This document shows positions 33,486-41,823 of a stretch of 64,000 nucleotides of DNA, piece by piece (positions within the stretch are counted from its first letter, which is position 1; every line of letters begins with the position of its first letter). A program made the position numbers and the translations under genes. Source of the DNA: CAVVAH01 sp963746175 (GTDB taxonomy: Bacteria; Actinomycetota; Actinomycetes; JACCUZ01); contig CAVVAH010000004.1 in the NCBI GenBank assembly GCA_963746175.1, positions 1,240,001-1,304,000 of the forward strand. Direction: 5' to 3'. The notes under the pieces were generated by a model. It saw only the letters and a list, made by a program, of their open reading frames with translations. It searched no databases and was not told where the DNA came from.

Positions 33486-35547
33486 CGACGGCTTCGGCGG
33501 TCAGCGGGAGGTCGCGGACCCGGACGCCGACGGCGGCCGCCAGCGCGTTGCCGATCGCCGCAGCGGTCGGGCCCTGCGCCACCTCGCCCGCCCCGACCGA
33601 CGGCAGGTCCGGCCGGTCCAGCAGCACGACGTCGACCGCCGGCACCTCGGAGAACCGCAGCACCGGGTAGCTCTCCCAGTCGGTGCTGGTCACCCGGCAC
33701 CGGTCGAAGCGCACCCGTTCCTTGAGCGTCCAGCTGGCGGCCTGCACGGCGCCGCCCTCGACCTGGTTGCGCACGCCGTCGGGCTGCACGACCCGGCCGA
33801 CCTCGACCGCGAGGGTCAGTCGCCGCAGCCGCACCTCGGCGACCGCCTCGAGCTCGGCGACGACCGCGCACCAGCCGCCCTTCTTGTACTGCGCCACCGC
33901 GACTCCGTGCCCGACGTCGCCGCCGCGCGGCAGCGGCCAGCCCACCCGCGCGGCCACCGCCTCGAGCACCGCGCGACCGCGCGGCTCGGAGAGGTGGTCC
34001 AGCCGGTACGCCACCGGGTCGGCGCCGGCGCTCTCGGCCAGCTCGTCCAGGAACGACTCGATCGCGAACACGTTGGTGAACGCCCCGAGCGACCGCAACG
34101 ACGACGACCGCAAGGCGACCACGTCCAGCCGGTGCCCGGTGACCCGCCGCACCGGCAGGTCGTACGACGGCACCGCGCCGCGCGCGCTGCCCGCACCGCG
34201 CTCGGGAGGCGGGTCGACGGGCGCGAGCAGCGGCTCACCGCCCTCGACGTGCGCGGTCGCGAGCAGGCCAGGGGTGCCGGCGTACCCGGGCCGCGAGGTG
34301 TGACCCTGGCTCCAGACGTCGCACTCCCAGCCGACGATGCGTCCGACGTCGTCGAGCGCCGCGGCGAGGTCGACCAGCTGCGCCGAGCCGAACGGCGACC
34401 ACGCCAGCTCGTCCTTGCGGGTCCACCGCACCTGCACCGGCCGGCCCGGCACCACGCGCGCCAGCAGCACCGCGTCGAACGCCGCGTCGTCGGCGCCGTT
34501 GTGCCCGTACGCCCCCGCCGACTCGACGTGCTCGACCACGACCCGCCCGGCGTCGAGCGACAGCGCCTGCGCGATCGCGGCGCGCAGCCCGAACACGTTC
34601 TGGCTGTGGCTCCACACGTGCAGCCCGTCGTCGTCCCACCGCGCCAGCCCGCAGCTGGGGGCGATCGACGCGTGCGCGAGGAACGGCCGGCTGTACGACG
34701 CCTCGACCCGGCGCGCCGCCCTCACGGCCGACGGGTCGCCGGTCTCGTCGACGGTGAACGTCGTGTGCGGCCCGGCGCGGAGGTAGGACGCCAGGTCGTC
34801 CTCGTCCGGGAGCGTCGGCCGCTCGTCCCACGTCGCGGCGTGCCGCAGGGCGTCGGCGGCCAGGTCGGCAGCACGCTCGTCGTCGGCGACCACACCGAGG
34901 AACGACCCGTCGCGGACCACCGCGACCACGTGCGAGCCGCGCGCCGCATCGAGGTCGACCGCCACCAGGGCGGCGGCCGGCGACGGCGGCCGTACGGCAC
35001 GACCCCAGAGCTGGCCGGGCAGCACCAGGTCGGCGAGGTAGCGAGGTCGCCCGGTGACCTTGTCGGGCAGGTCGAGACGCGCGAGGTCGACCGCGTCGTC
35101 ACCGGCCGGCTTCGGCTGCGCCGCGAGGTCGGCGTCCACGTCGAGGTCGACCCGCGCGGCCAGCGCGCCGTACGTCGTGGTGCGGCCGCCCGGCCCGGTG
35201 AACGTGCCGTCGTGGACCACCACGTCGCCACCCAGCACGTCGCGGGCTGCCGCGAGGAACAGCGCACGCGCGCAGGCACACGCCTGCCGTACCGCCGAGC
35301 CGGCATCGGCGACCGACATGCTGCCGGCCGTCGGTCCCTCGTCGGGACCGAGCCCGGTGTGCGCACCGGGCACCCTCACCGACGACGGCGGGACGTCGAG
35401 CTCGTAGGTCGCGATCGCCGCGATCGCCGTGAGGATGCCCTGACCGAGCTCGACCTTGCCGGTGCGCACCGTCACGGTCCCGCTGTCGTCGACGTGCAGC
35501 CATTTCGACAGCCGGGGTGCGGTGGCGAGGTGCCGGGGGAGGCTCAC
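33460..35547 (-). CDS. Molybdenum hydroxylase large subunit (isoquinoline 1-oxidoreductase IorB-like)
   Basis: A 695-residue molybdopterin-binding subunit of the xanthine-dehydrogenase superfamily. The N-terminal DDSGTVTVRTGKVELGQGILTAIAAIA is typical of the IorB/nicotinate dehydrogenase B branch. A middle a/b-hammerhead region follows (LPDKVTGRPRYLADLVLPGQLWG). The C-terminal SVGAGEVAQGPTAAAIGNALA supplies the catalytic Glu. This branch works with a separate 2Fe-2S subunit and no FAD subunit, passing electrons to a cytochrome or similar acceptor. It hydroxylates N-heterocycles or aldehydes; the substrate is unknown. The GTG start overlaps the 2Fe-2S subunit stop (GTGA). Operon with TauE-type and AhpD-like genes. 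Confidence 0.88.
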   Translation of the reverse strand: MSLPRHLATAPRLSKWLHVDDSGTVTVRTGKVELGQGILTAIAAIATYELDVPPSSVRVPGAHTGLGPDEGPTAGSMSVADAGSAVRQACACARALFLAAARDVLGGDVVVHDGTFTGPGGRTTTYGALAARVDLDVDADLAAQPKPAGDDAVDLARLDLPDKVTGRPRYLADLVLPGQLWGRAVRPPSPAAALVAVDLDAARGSHVVAVVRDGSFLGVVADDERAADLAADALRHAATWDERPTLPDEDDLASYLRAGPHTTFTVDETGDPSAVRAARRVEASYSRPFLAHASIAPSCGLARWDDDGLHVWSHSQNVFGLRAAIAQALSLDAGRVVVEHVESAGAYGHNGADDAAFDAVLLARVVPGRPVQVRWTRKDELAWSPFGSAQLVDLAAALDDVGRIVGWECDVWSQGHTSRPGYAGTPGLLATAHVEGGEPLLAPVDPPPERGAGSARGAVPSYDLPVRRVTGHRLDVVALRSSSLRSLGAFTNVFAIESFLDELAESAGADPVAYRLDHLSEPRGRAVLEAVAARVGWPLPRGGDVGHGVAVAQYKKGGWCAVVAELEAVAEVRLRRLTLAVEVGRVVQPDGVRNQVEGGAVQAASWTLKERVRFDRCRVTSTDWESYPVLRFSEVPAVDVVLLDRPDLPSVGAGEVAQGPTAAAIGNALAAAVGVRVRDLPLTAEAVVKAMERTG

Positions 35548-36014
35548 GACGGCCCCGCTGCCCGCAGCACCGCCGCGACCATCCGGCGCTGCGCGCCGCA
35601 CCGGCACAGGTTGCGGTCCAGTGCCGCCACCACGGCGTCCTCCGTCGGTGCCGGGTCGTCGCGCAGCAGCGCGGCCGCATTGACCAGCACGCCGGAGAGG
35701 CAGAAGCCGCACTGCGCCGCCTGCTCGTCGAGGAACGCCTGCTGCACCGGGTGCAGGGCGCCGCCGGTGCCGAGCCCTTCGACCGTGACGACGTCCTTGC
35801 CGTCGGCGGACCACATCGGGGTGTCGCAGGACGGTGCCGGCCTGCCGTCGAGGAGCACGAAGCAGGCACCGCACAGGCCGACGCCGCAGCCGAAGCGCGT
35901 GCCGGGCTTGCCGAGCTCGTGCCGCAGCACGTGCAGCAGCGGCGCGTCCGGGTCGGCGACGACCTCACACGCCTCGCCGTCGACCGTGAGCCGGAACGTC
36001 CGCTGCTGCGTCAT
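35544..36014 (-). CDS. Molybdenum hydroxylase 2Fe-2S subunit
   Basis: A 156-residue small subunit with two 2Fe-2S clusters. The plant-type cluster ligands are in FGCGVGLCGACFVLLDG, with a further Cys in APSCDTP. The second, all-helical cluster uses CGFC and NLCRCG. It transfers electrons from the molybdenum subunit encoded directly downstream, with which it overlaps by four bases. The length fits IorA/NdhS-type subunits. It starts 12 bp after the stop of the TauE-type gene, so the four genes 37485-33460 read as one operon. Confidence 0.93.
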   Translation of the reverse strand: MTQQRTFRLTVDGEACEVVADPDAPLLHVLRHELGKPGTRFGCGVGLCGACFVLLDGRPAPSCDTPMWSADGKDVVTVEGLGTGGALHPVQQAFLDEQAAQCGFCLSGVLVNAAALLRDDPAPTEDAVVAALDRNLCRCGAQRRMVAAVLRAAGPS

Positions 36015-36026
36015 GTCCGCGGCACC

Positions 36027-36809
36027 TCAGCCTCCCGTGACGGCGTCGTGCGCCAGCGACACGGCCGACGCGGCGACGAGCACCAGGGTGACCCGCTGGA
36101 ACGTCGTGCGCGACAGCCGGGTCGACGCCCAGGAACCGATCGGCTGGAACGCCGCGATCGGCAGCAGGATGAGCAGGCTCTCGACCAGACGGGTCCCGGT
36201 GTAGAGACCCACGAAGGCCAATGTCACCGCCTGCACCACGGCGCCGACCCCGAAGAGCACGGCCAGCGAGAAGATGTACGCCCGGGGCAGCAGCTGGAAG
36301 CCGTGCAGGTACGTCGTGAAGAGCGGGCCGGAGATGCCGGTCGAGCCCTGCAGCACACCGCCCACCAGCCCCACCGGCGGCGACGCGACGCGGGTCAGCC
36401 GGGCCGGCAGGTGGAAGCCGGGATGCACGAGCACCACCACGACGTACGCCACGATGACCACCACGAGCACGGCCGACAGCGCGCGCCCGTCGAGCGACTT
36501 CAGCGCAACCGTCCCGACGACGGCGCCGACGACGCTGAGCCCTACCAGGCTCGGCAGGTCACGGGTGCGCGGGTACTCCTCGCGGTGGTGGTAGGCCAGC
36601 CACGCGTTGGAGACGATGCCGGGCAGCGCCATGATGACGACCGCGTGCTCGACGCCGATGAACGGCGCCATCACCGGGATGGCCACCTGCGGCAGCCCGC
36701 CACCGGTCGCGCCCTTGATGAACGCGCCGACCGAGATCGCGACCACGATGATGACGACGTCCAGCGCGCTCGTGCCGCCGGACGCGGCCGCCGCGACGGC
36801 CCCGGTCAT
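36027..36809 (-). CDS. TauE/SafE-family membrane permease
   Basis: A 260-residue membrane protein with about eight hydrophobic helices. ISVGAFIKGATGGGLPQVAIPVMAPFIG and the repeat-like GLVGGVLQGSTGISGPLFTTYLHG are hallmarks of the TauE/SafE (sulfite exporter) family, which has two homologous halves. Members export sulfite, sulfoacetate or other organic anions; several are uncharacterised. Placement between the AhpD-like protein and the molybdenum hydroxylase suggests transport of a related substrate or product (inference). ATG at 36809. Confidence 0.87.
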   Translation of the reverse strand: MTGAVAAAASGGTSALDVVIIVVAISVGAFIKGATGGGLPQVAIPVMAPFIGVEHAVVIMALPGIVSNAWLAYHHREEYPRTRDLPSLVGLSVVGAVVGTVALKSLDGRALSAVLVVVIVAYVVVVLVHPGFHLPARLTRVASPPVGLVGGVLQGSTGISGPLFTTYLHGFQLLPRAYIFSLAVLFGVGAVVQAVTLAFVGLYTGTRLVESLLILLPIAAFQPIGSWASTRLSRTTFQRVTLVLVAASAVSLAHDAVTGG

Positions 36810-36831
36810 CGAGCGCCTCGCGGCGCCCGCA

Positions 36832-37485
36832 TCACGCGCTCGTGCTCGCGGGCTGCTCGGCGGGGTTCTTGGCCCAGTAGGTCTCGGCAGCCTTGGACTC
36901 GGCCAGCGCCTCGGCGGTCTCGAAGCCCGGCGCCATCGACGCGGCCGTGCCGGCGAGCACCTGGTGGTGCTCGATGTCGAGCATCCGCAGCCAGGACTGC
37001 TGGCCGAACGTCAGCCCGACGAAGCAGCCCAGCTCGACGAGCTCGGCCTCGGTGAAGTGCGCGTTCATCCGCGCCCAGAACGCGTCGTCGGTGTCCAGCC
37101 GCCAGCAGATCGCCTCGGTGTAGGCGAGTGCGGCCTTCTGCCGCTCGTCGTACCGGTCGCTGGACTCGAAGTTGAGCAGCTCGTCGTACTGCTGCTCGAG
37201 CAGGCCGGCGGTGGTCGCCTTGATGGAGCGCTGGTTGCCGCAGAACTCGCACTTCACGGTGCGCGACACGTAGACCCGGGCCAGCTCCTTGACGCTGTGG
37301 TCGAGGACGCCGCTGTGGAAGATCGCCTGCCACGAGTCGGCGAAGGCCCAGAAGGCGTTCGGCGCGTGCGCCCGGACCGCCGACGACTCCGGCCGCGGCG
37401 TGCCCTCGCGGGCGCAGCGCTGCATCTCCTCCTGCATCCGCTCGTCCATCGACTCGACCGGGACGTAGGAGATGCGCGGTGCCAT
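36832..37485 (-). CDS. Carboxymuconolactone decarboxylase/AhpD-like protein
   Basis: A 217-residue all-helical AhpD-like protein. VKELARVYVSRTVKCEFCGNQRS near residue 75 contains the CxxC motif of AhpD and peroxidase-related proteins. AALAYTEAICW and EAELVELGCFVGLTFGQQSWLRML are conserved family helices. It may be a thiol-dependent peroxidase or a ring-processing enzyme; the family does not decide. ATG at 37485 follows CGGAGGG. First gene of the operon through the molybdenum hydroxylase; a perfect LacI-like palindrome lies 34 bp upstream. Confidence 0.83.
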   Translation of the reverse strand: MAPRISYVPVESMDERMQEEMQRCAREGTPRPESSAVRAHAPNAFWAFADSWQAIFHSGVLDHSVKELARVYVSRTVKCEFCGNQRSIKATTAGLLEQQYDELLNFESSDRYDERQKAALAYTEAICWRLDTDDAFWARMNAHFTEAELVELGCFVGLTFGQQSWLRMLDIEHHQVLAGTAASMAPGFETAEALAESKAAETYWAKNPAEQPASTSA

Positions 37486-37517
37486 GGGACCCTCCGGGTG
37501 CTGGTCGACTGCGGCGC

Positions 37518-37541
37518 TGCAATCGATTGCGGCCAAGCCTA
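37518..37541 (-). promoter_or_regulatory. LacI-like operator, site C, with -10 element
   Basis: GCAATCGATTGC at 37519-37530 is a perfect 12-base palindrome centred on CG. On the minus strand it follows TAGGCT (37541-37536) by five bases, almost the spacing seen at site B (TAGCCT, six bases). It controls the AhpD-like/TauE/molybdenum hydroxylase operon. Confidence 0.62.
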
Positions 37542-37610
37542 CGCCCGCGTGCCCGTTGGGCGGAAGGGCTGGTCGGTGTGGCCCGTGCCACACCCTGGGA
37601 GGATCTCCGC

Positions 37611-38174
37611 ATGACCCACCACGTGCCGCGCTTCGTCCTCACCCAACGCCTCACGATGATGGTCAACCGGTACGACGTGCTCGAGTCGGCGCCCGACGGC
37701 AGCACCGGCCGGCTGCTCGCCACGGCCCAGCAGAAGCGGCTGGCGTTCAAGGAGCAGGTCACCTTCTACACCGACGCCGACCGCACCACCGCGGTGTTCG
37801 GCTTCAAGGCCCGGCAGCGCCTCGACCTCGGCGCGGGGTACGACGTCACCGACGAGACAGGAGCCGCGCTCGGCTACTTCAAGAAGGACTTCGCCCAGAG
37901 CCTGCTGCGCACGACGTTCCACGTCGAGGCCCCGGGGCTGCGCGCGACCGGTCAGGAGCGCAGCCTGCCGATCGCGCTGATCCGCCGGGTGGTCGACGTC
38001 CCGCTCCCGTTCCACTTCGACTTCCGGGACGAGGCGACCGGTGCCGTGGTCATGAGCAGCACCAAGAGGTTCGGGCTGCGCGACCGCTACGTCGTCGACG
38101 TGCCGGACCCGCGAGTGGACTTCCGGCTGGCCGCCTCGGTCGCCGTCGCACTGGACGCCCTGCTCGCCCGCTGA
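37611..38174 (+). CDS. LURP-one/tubby-like (DUF567-type) protein
   Basis: A 187-residue protein with the LURP-one-related beta-barrel pattern: VPRFVLTQRLTMMVNRYDV at the start, alternating strands such as LAFKEQVTFYTDADRTTAVFGFKARQ, a middle hydrophobic stretch and DRYVVDVPDPRVDFRLAASVAVALDALLAR, where the final helix packs in the barrel. Bacterial members are of unknown role, possibly membrane-phospholipid scramblase-related. ATG at 37611 follows GGGAGGA. It is divergent from the AhpD-like operon and convergent with the GntR gene. Confidence 0.75.
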   Translation: MTHHVPRFVLTQRLTMMVNRYDVLESAPDGSTGRLLATAQQKRLAFKEQVTFYTDADRTTAVFGFKARQRLDLGAGYDVTDETGAALGYFKKDFAQSLLRTTFHVEAPGLRATGQERSLPIALIRRVVDVPLPFHFDFRDEATGAVVMSSTKRFGLRDRYVVDVPDPRVDFRLAASVAVALDALLAR

Positions 38175-38269
38175 CCTCCGCGAGCGCTCCCGACATGCAG
38201 AACCCGACGGGTGTTGTCTCGGCGTGTCTGCAGCGTTCGCGGAGGTGCTCGGTCCTGGGCCACGACTGG

Positions 38270-38954
38270 TCAGCGGGGGGTGCGGAAGACCTCGGGGTGG
38301 GCGGCCAGCTCGATCCGGGTCCGGCGGATGTGGCCGGCCAGGTAGCGCTCGGCGTCCTCGGGGTCGCGCCGGGACAGCGCGTCGAGGATCAGCCGGTGCT
38401 CGTGGTCGACGACCTCGCGCCGGTGCGGGCGGCCGTCCAGGCTCATGAAGGCCCGGCGGTAGGGCTGCGTGGAGTTCCACAAGCGCACGACGCTGCCGGC
38501 GAGCTGCTCGCTGGCGCACCCGGCGTACGAGCCGAGGTGGAACGCCCGGTCCAGCACGAGGAACTCGGCGAGGTCGTCGTCGGCCATGATCCGCTCGTGG
38601 AGGTCGGCCAGCCCGGCGATGTCGGCGTCGTGAGAGGTGCTGCAGCGACTCGGTCAGCGCCAGCGGCTCGAGCCGTTCGCGCATCCGGTAGAGGACGTCG
38701 AGCTCGGCCGGGTCGAGCCGCGGCACCCGCGAGCCCTTGTTGGCGGTGTGCTCGGTGAGCCCCTCCGCCTCGAGGATGCGCAGCGCCTCGCGCACCGGCA
38801 GCCGGCTGGTGCCGAGCCGCTCGGCGACCTCCTCCTGCCGGATCCGCTCACCCGGCGCGATCCGGCCGGCGAGGATCGCGTCGCGCAGGTGTGCGGCGAT
38901 GCGCTCGCTCGCGGCGCCGGCGGTCGGACCGGCGGGCTCGGCAGGTGCGGTCAC
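38270..38954 (-). pseudogene. GntR-family (FCD type) regulator gene with a one-base frameshift
   Basis: The N-terminal part is a GntR winged helix (RIAAHLRDAILAGRIAPGERI, then VAERLGTSRLPVREALRILEAEGL). The C-terminal part is an FCD ligand domain (FLVLDRAFHLGSYAGCASEQL, then VVDHEHRLILDALSRRDPEDAERYLAGHI). They lie in different frames; removing one base near 38629-38636 joins them as LSDADIAGLADLHERIM, giving 227 residues. The span of 685 bases is one over a multiple of three. GTG start lies five bases after the VOC stop, so the two share a transcript. Probably the regulator of the divergent E1-E2 operon, either inactivated or mis-sequenced. Confidence 0.85.
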
Positions 38955-38958
38955 GGGC

Positions 38959-39513
38959 TCAGGATGCCGTGTCGATCTCGGTGGTGCGCGCCGCCCAGGC
39001 CTCGGCGGTGCCGCCGGCCCGGTCGAACGCCTTGCGTCCGGGGTAGCTCACGAGCTCGAACTGCATCCCCCACGGCGAGAGGAAGTAGACCCAGCGCTGC
39101 CCCTCCGACGGACCCCTGCTGACGGTGGGCTCGCCGAGGACGGTGAGCCCCTGCTGGTGGAGGTACGCCACGGCCGCGTCGAGGTCGTCGACGTACAGCG
39201 CGACGTGGTGGCCCCCGATGTCGCTGTTGCGCGGCTGACGGGTGACCTGGTCCGGCGCGGCGTACTGGAAGACCTCGAAGATCGCCCGGCCGCCGAGCCG
39301 GAAGAAGTGCAGCTGCTCCATGACCGCGCGGGGGTCGACGTCGAGGTGCTCGGCCATCCAGTCGTCGCCGGGCTCGTCGTGGGCGAACGGTCCGAGCGAG
39401 TAGAGGTACTCGCAGCCGAGCACGTCGACGAAGAAGGTCCGGGCCTGCTCGAGGTCGGGGACCGTCACGCCGATGTGATCCACCCCGGTCAGGCCCGGGA
39501 GGGTGTCCGCCAC
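38959..39513 (-). CDS. VOC-family dioxygenase/glyoxalase-like protein
   Basis: A 184-residue VOC protein. VDHIGVTVPDLEQARTFFVDVLGCEYLY opens the first module, with a possible metal-binding His at residue 13. QLHFFRLGGRAIFEVFQY and GGHHVALYVDDLDAAVAYLHQQGL give further ligands, and WVYFLSPWGMQFELVSYPG closes the second module with Glu. Such proteins include lactoylglutathione lyases and extradiol dioxygenases; substrate unknown. GTG follows GAGGAG. Transcribed with the GntR gene and divergent from the 2-oxoacid dehydrogenase operon across a region with two matching operators. Confidence 0.85.
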   Translation of the reverse strand: MADTLPGLTGVDHIGVTVPDLEQARTFFVDVLGCEYLYSLGPFAHDEPGDDWMAEHLDVDPRAVMEQLHFFRLGGRAIFEVFQYAAPDQVTRQPRNSDIGGHHVALYVDDLDAAVAYLHQQGLTVLGEPTVSRGPSEGQRWVYFLSPWGMQFELVSYPGRKAFDRAGGTAEAWAARTTEIDTAS

Positions 39514-39531
39514 GACGAGCTCCTCACGTCA

Positions 39532-39545
39532 GATTGGATCCCAAC
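39532..39545. promoter_or_regulatory. Probable GntR operator, copy 1
   Basis: GATTGGATCCCAAC; its reverse complement matches copy 2 (39583-39596) at 12 of 14 positions. It includes TTGG-ATC-CCAA, with the four-base arms perfect. It lies 18 bp upstream of the VOC start in the divergent promoter region. Confidence 0.6.
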
Positions 39546-39582
39546 AGGCTACCCAAGGCCATCGAATGAGCGCCAGGCCTTG

Positions 39583-39596
39583 AGATGGGATCCGAT
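39583..39596. promoter_or_regulatory. Probable GntR operator, copy 2
   Basis: GATGGGATCCGATC, the opposite orientation of copy 1, with centres 51 bp apart (about five helical turns). It lies 45 bp upstream of the E1 gene start. Confidence 0.58.
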
Positions 39597-39641
39597 CGGT
39601 GCCACTCTGAGGCGGTCCGGTACGTCGCCCGAGGAGCCGTC

Positions 39642-41822
39642 ATGACCGAGCACCGTCCGCTGGACCCGGCCGCGCCATGGGTCGAGGTGGTCGCGACCGA
39701 GGCCGACTGGGACGCCGCGGAGCCCGGGCTGCTCACCTCGATGTTCAGCCAGCTGGTCCTGATCCGCACCTTCGAGGAGCTCGTCCTCACGCTGGCCGGC
39801 GAGGGCCTGGTGCACGGCCCGGCGCACTCCAGCATCGGCCAGGAGGGCGGCGCGGTCGGCTCGGTGCTGGGCCTGACGAGTGACGACACGGTCAACGGCT
39901 CGCACCGCGGCCACCACCAGTTCCTCGCCAAGGTGCTGCACCACGTGGAGCCCAAGGGCATCGACCCGACCGCGCCGATCTCGGACGACGTGCGCGGCGT
40001 GCTGCTGCGCACCCTCGCCGAGATCTGCGGGCTGGACCGCGGCTGGAGCCACGGCCGCGGCGGCTCCATGCACCTGCAGTGGCACGAGGCCGGCGCCATC
40101 GGCACCAACGCCATCGTCGGTGGCGGTGTCCCGCTCGCCGCCGGCTCGGCGTGGGCGCACAAGCAGGCCGGCACCGACGCGGTCGCGGTCACGTACTTCG
40201 GCGACGGCGCCATCAACATCGGCTCCACCCTCGAGACGTTCAACCTCGCGGCCGCGTGGAAGCTGCCGCTCTGCTTCTTCGTCGAGAACAACCGCTACGC
40301 CGTCTCCACCAACGTCGACGAGGCGACCGGGGAGCCGCGCTTGTCGGCGCGCGGGCCCGGGTTCGGCATCGCCAGCTGGCGGGTCGACGGCATGGACCCG
40401 CTCGCCGTCCACCTCGCGATGCAGGAGGCGCTCGCGCACATGCGACGCGGCGACGGTCCGGCGTTGGTCGAGGCAGAGGTCTACCGCTACTTCCACCAGA
40501 ACGGGCCGTTCCCGGGCAGCGCGTTCCGCTACCGGACCAAGGAGGAGGAGAGCGAGTGGCGGGCCCGCGACCCGATCGACCAGGTCGCCCTCAACCTCGC
40601 CCGTCGCGGTCTCGTCGAGGGCTCGGTGCTCGACGCGTTCGTCGCGAGCGCCAAGGCCCTGATGGCCGAGCTCGCCGACGTGCTGCTCGAGCCGCTGCCC
40701 GGCGGCAAGCCCGGCCAGCGCCGCATCAAGGAGGCCGAGTGGCCCGACCCGTCGTACGTCGACGTCGGCGTGCGCGGCGACCTGAGCGAGCTCGAGGGTT
40801 CGCCGTACGCCGACACCGACACGTTCGTCGGTGAGGTGGCTGAGACGAAGTTCATCGAGGCCGTCGCGGGCGTCATGCGGCGCCGGATGGAGACCGACGA
40901 GCGTGTCGTCGTCATGGGCGAGGACGTGCACCGGCTCGGCGGCGGCACCAACGGCGCCACCAAGGGACTCGCGGAGGCCTTTCCCGGCCGGGTGCTCGGG
41001 ACGCCGATCAGCGAGAACGCGTTCACCGGCCTCGGCGGCGGCGTCGCGATGGACGGCCGGTTCCGGCCGGTCGTCGAGCTCATGTACGCCGACTTCATGT
41101 GGGTCGCCGCCGACCAGATCTTCAACCAGATCGGCAAGGCGCGGCACATGTTCGGCGGCGAGGGGGCGGTGCCGTTCGTGCTGCGGAGCAAGGTGGCGAT
41201 GGGCACCGGCTACGGCTCGCAGCACTCGATGGACCCGGCCGGCGTCTTCGCCACCGCACCGGGCTGGCGGATCATCGCGCCGTCGACGCCGTTCGACTAC
41301 GTCGGGCTGATGAACACGGCGCTCCGGCTCGACGACCCGGTGGTCGTCCTCGAGCACGTCGACCTCTACTCGTCGTCCGGTGACGGCCCGGTCGACGACT
41401 TCGACTACTGCCTGCCGGTCGGCAAGGCTGCGGTGCGACGAGCCGGCTCGGACGTCACCGTGCTCACGTACCTGGCCATGACGTCGTACGTGCTGCAGGC
41501 CGTCGAGCAGGTCGGCACGGTCGACGCCGAGGTGGTCGACCTGCGTTGGCTGGACCGCGCGAGCATCGACTGGGACACGATCGGCGCGAGCATCAAGAAG
41601 ACCAACCGCGTCCTCATCGCCGAGCAGGGGCCGCGCGGCACGTCGTACGGCGGGTGGCTCTCCGACGAGATCCAGCGGCGGTTCTTCGACTGGCTGGACC
41701 ACCCGGTCGAGCGGGTGAGCGGCCGCGAGGCGTCGCCGTCGATCAGCAAGCGGTTGGAGCGGGCGGCCATCGCGCAGGCCGACGAGGTCGTCGCGGCGCT
41801 GACCGCGATCGCGGAGGCCTGA
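39642..41822 (+). CDS. 2-oxoacid dehydrogenase E1, fused alpha-beta subunits
   Basis: A 726-residue thiamine-diphosphate enzyme. The alpha half carries HSSIGQEGGAVG, the SHGRGGSMHL loop and the TPP motif GDGAINIGSTLETFNLAAAW...ENN. The beta half starts near residue 400 (FIEAVAGVMRRRMETDERVVVMGEDV) and ends with a transketolase C-terminal domain. It decarboxylates a 2-oxoacid and passes the acyl group to the E2 lipoyl domain encoded next. Closest types are acetoin, pyruvate or branched-chain dehydrogenases; sequence alone does not choose. No E3 gene is in the window. ATG at 39642 follows GAGGAG. Divergent from VOC-GntR, probably under GntR control. Confidence 0.88.
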   Translation: MTEHRPLDPAAPWVEVVATEADWDAAEPGLLTSMFSQLVLIRTFEELVLTLAGEGLVHGPAHSSIGQEGGAVGSVLGLTSDDTVNGSHRGHHQFLAKVLHHVEPKGIDPTAPISDDVRGVLLRTLAEICGLDRGWSHGRGGSMHLQWHEAGAIGTNAIVGGGVPLAAGSAWAHKQAGTDAVAVTYFGDGAINIGSTLETFNLAAAWKLPLCFFVENNRYAVSTNVDEATGEPRLSARGPGFGIASWRVDGMDPLAVHLAMQEALAHMRRGDGPALVEAEVYRYFHQNGPFPGSAFRYRTKEEESEWRARDPIDQVALNLARRGLVEGSVLDAFVASAKALMAELADVLLEPLPGGKPGQRRIKEAEWPDPSYVDVGVRGDLSELEGSPYADTDTFVGEVAETKFIEAVAGVMRRRMETDERVVVMGEDVHRLGGGTNGATKGLAEAFPGRVLGTPISENAFTGLGGGVAMDGRFRPVVELMYADFMWVAADQIFNQIGKARHMFGGEGAVPFVLRSKVAMGTGYGSQHSMDPAGVFATAPGWRIIAPSTPFDYVGLMNTALRLDDPVVVLEHVDLYSSSGDGPVDDFDYCLPVGKAAVRRAGSDVTVLTYLAMTSYVLQAVEQVGTVDAEVVDLRWLDRASIDWDTIGASIKKTNRVLIAEQGPRGTSYGGWLSDEIQRRFFDWLDHPVERVSGREASPSISKRLERAAIAQADEVVAALTAIAEA

Positions 41823-41823
41823 G

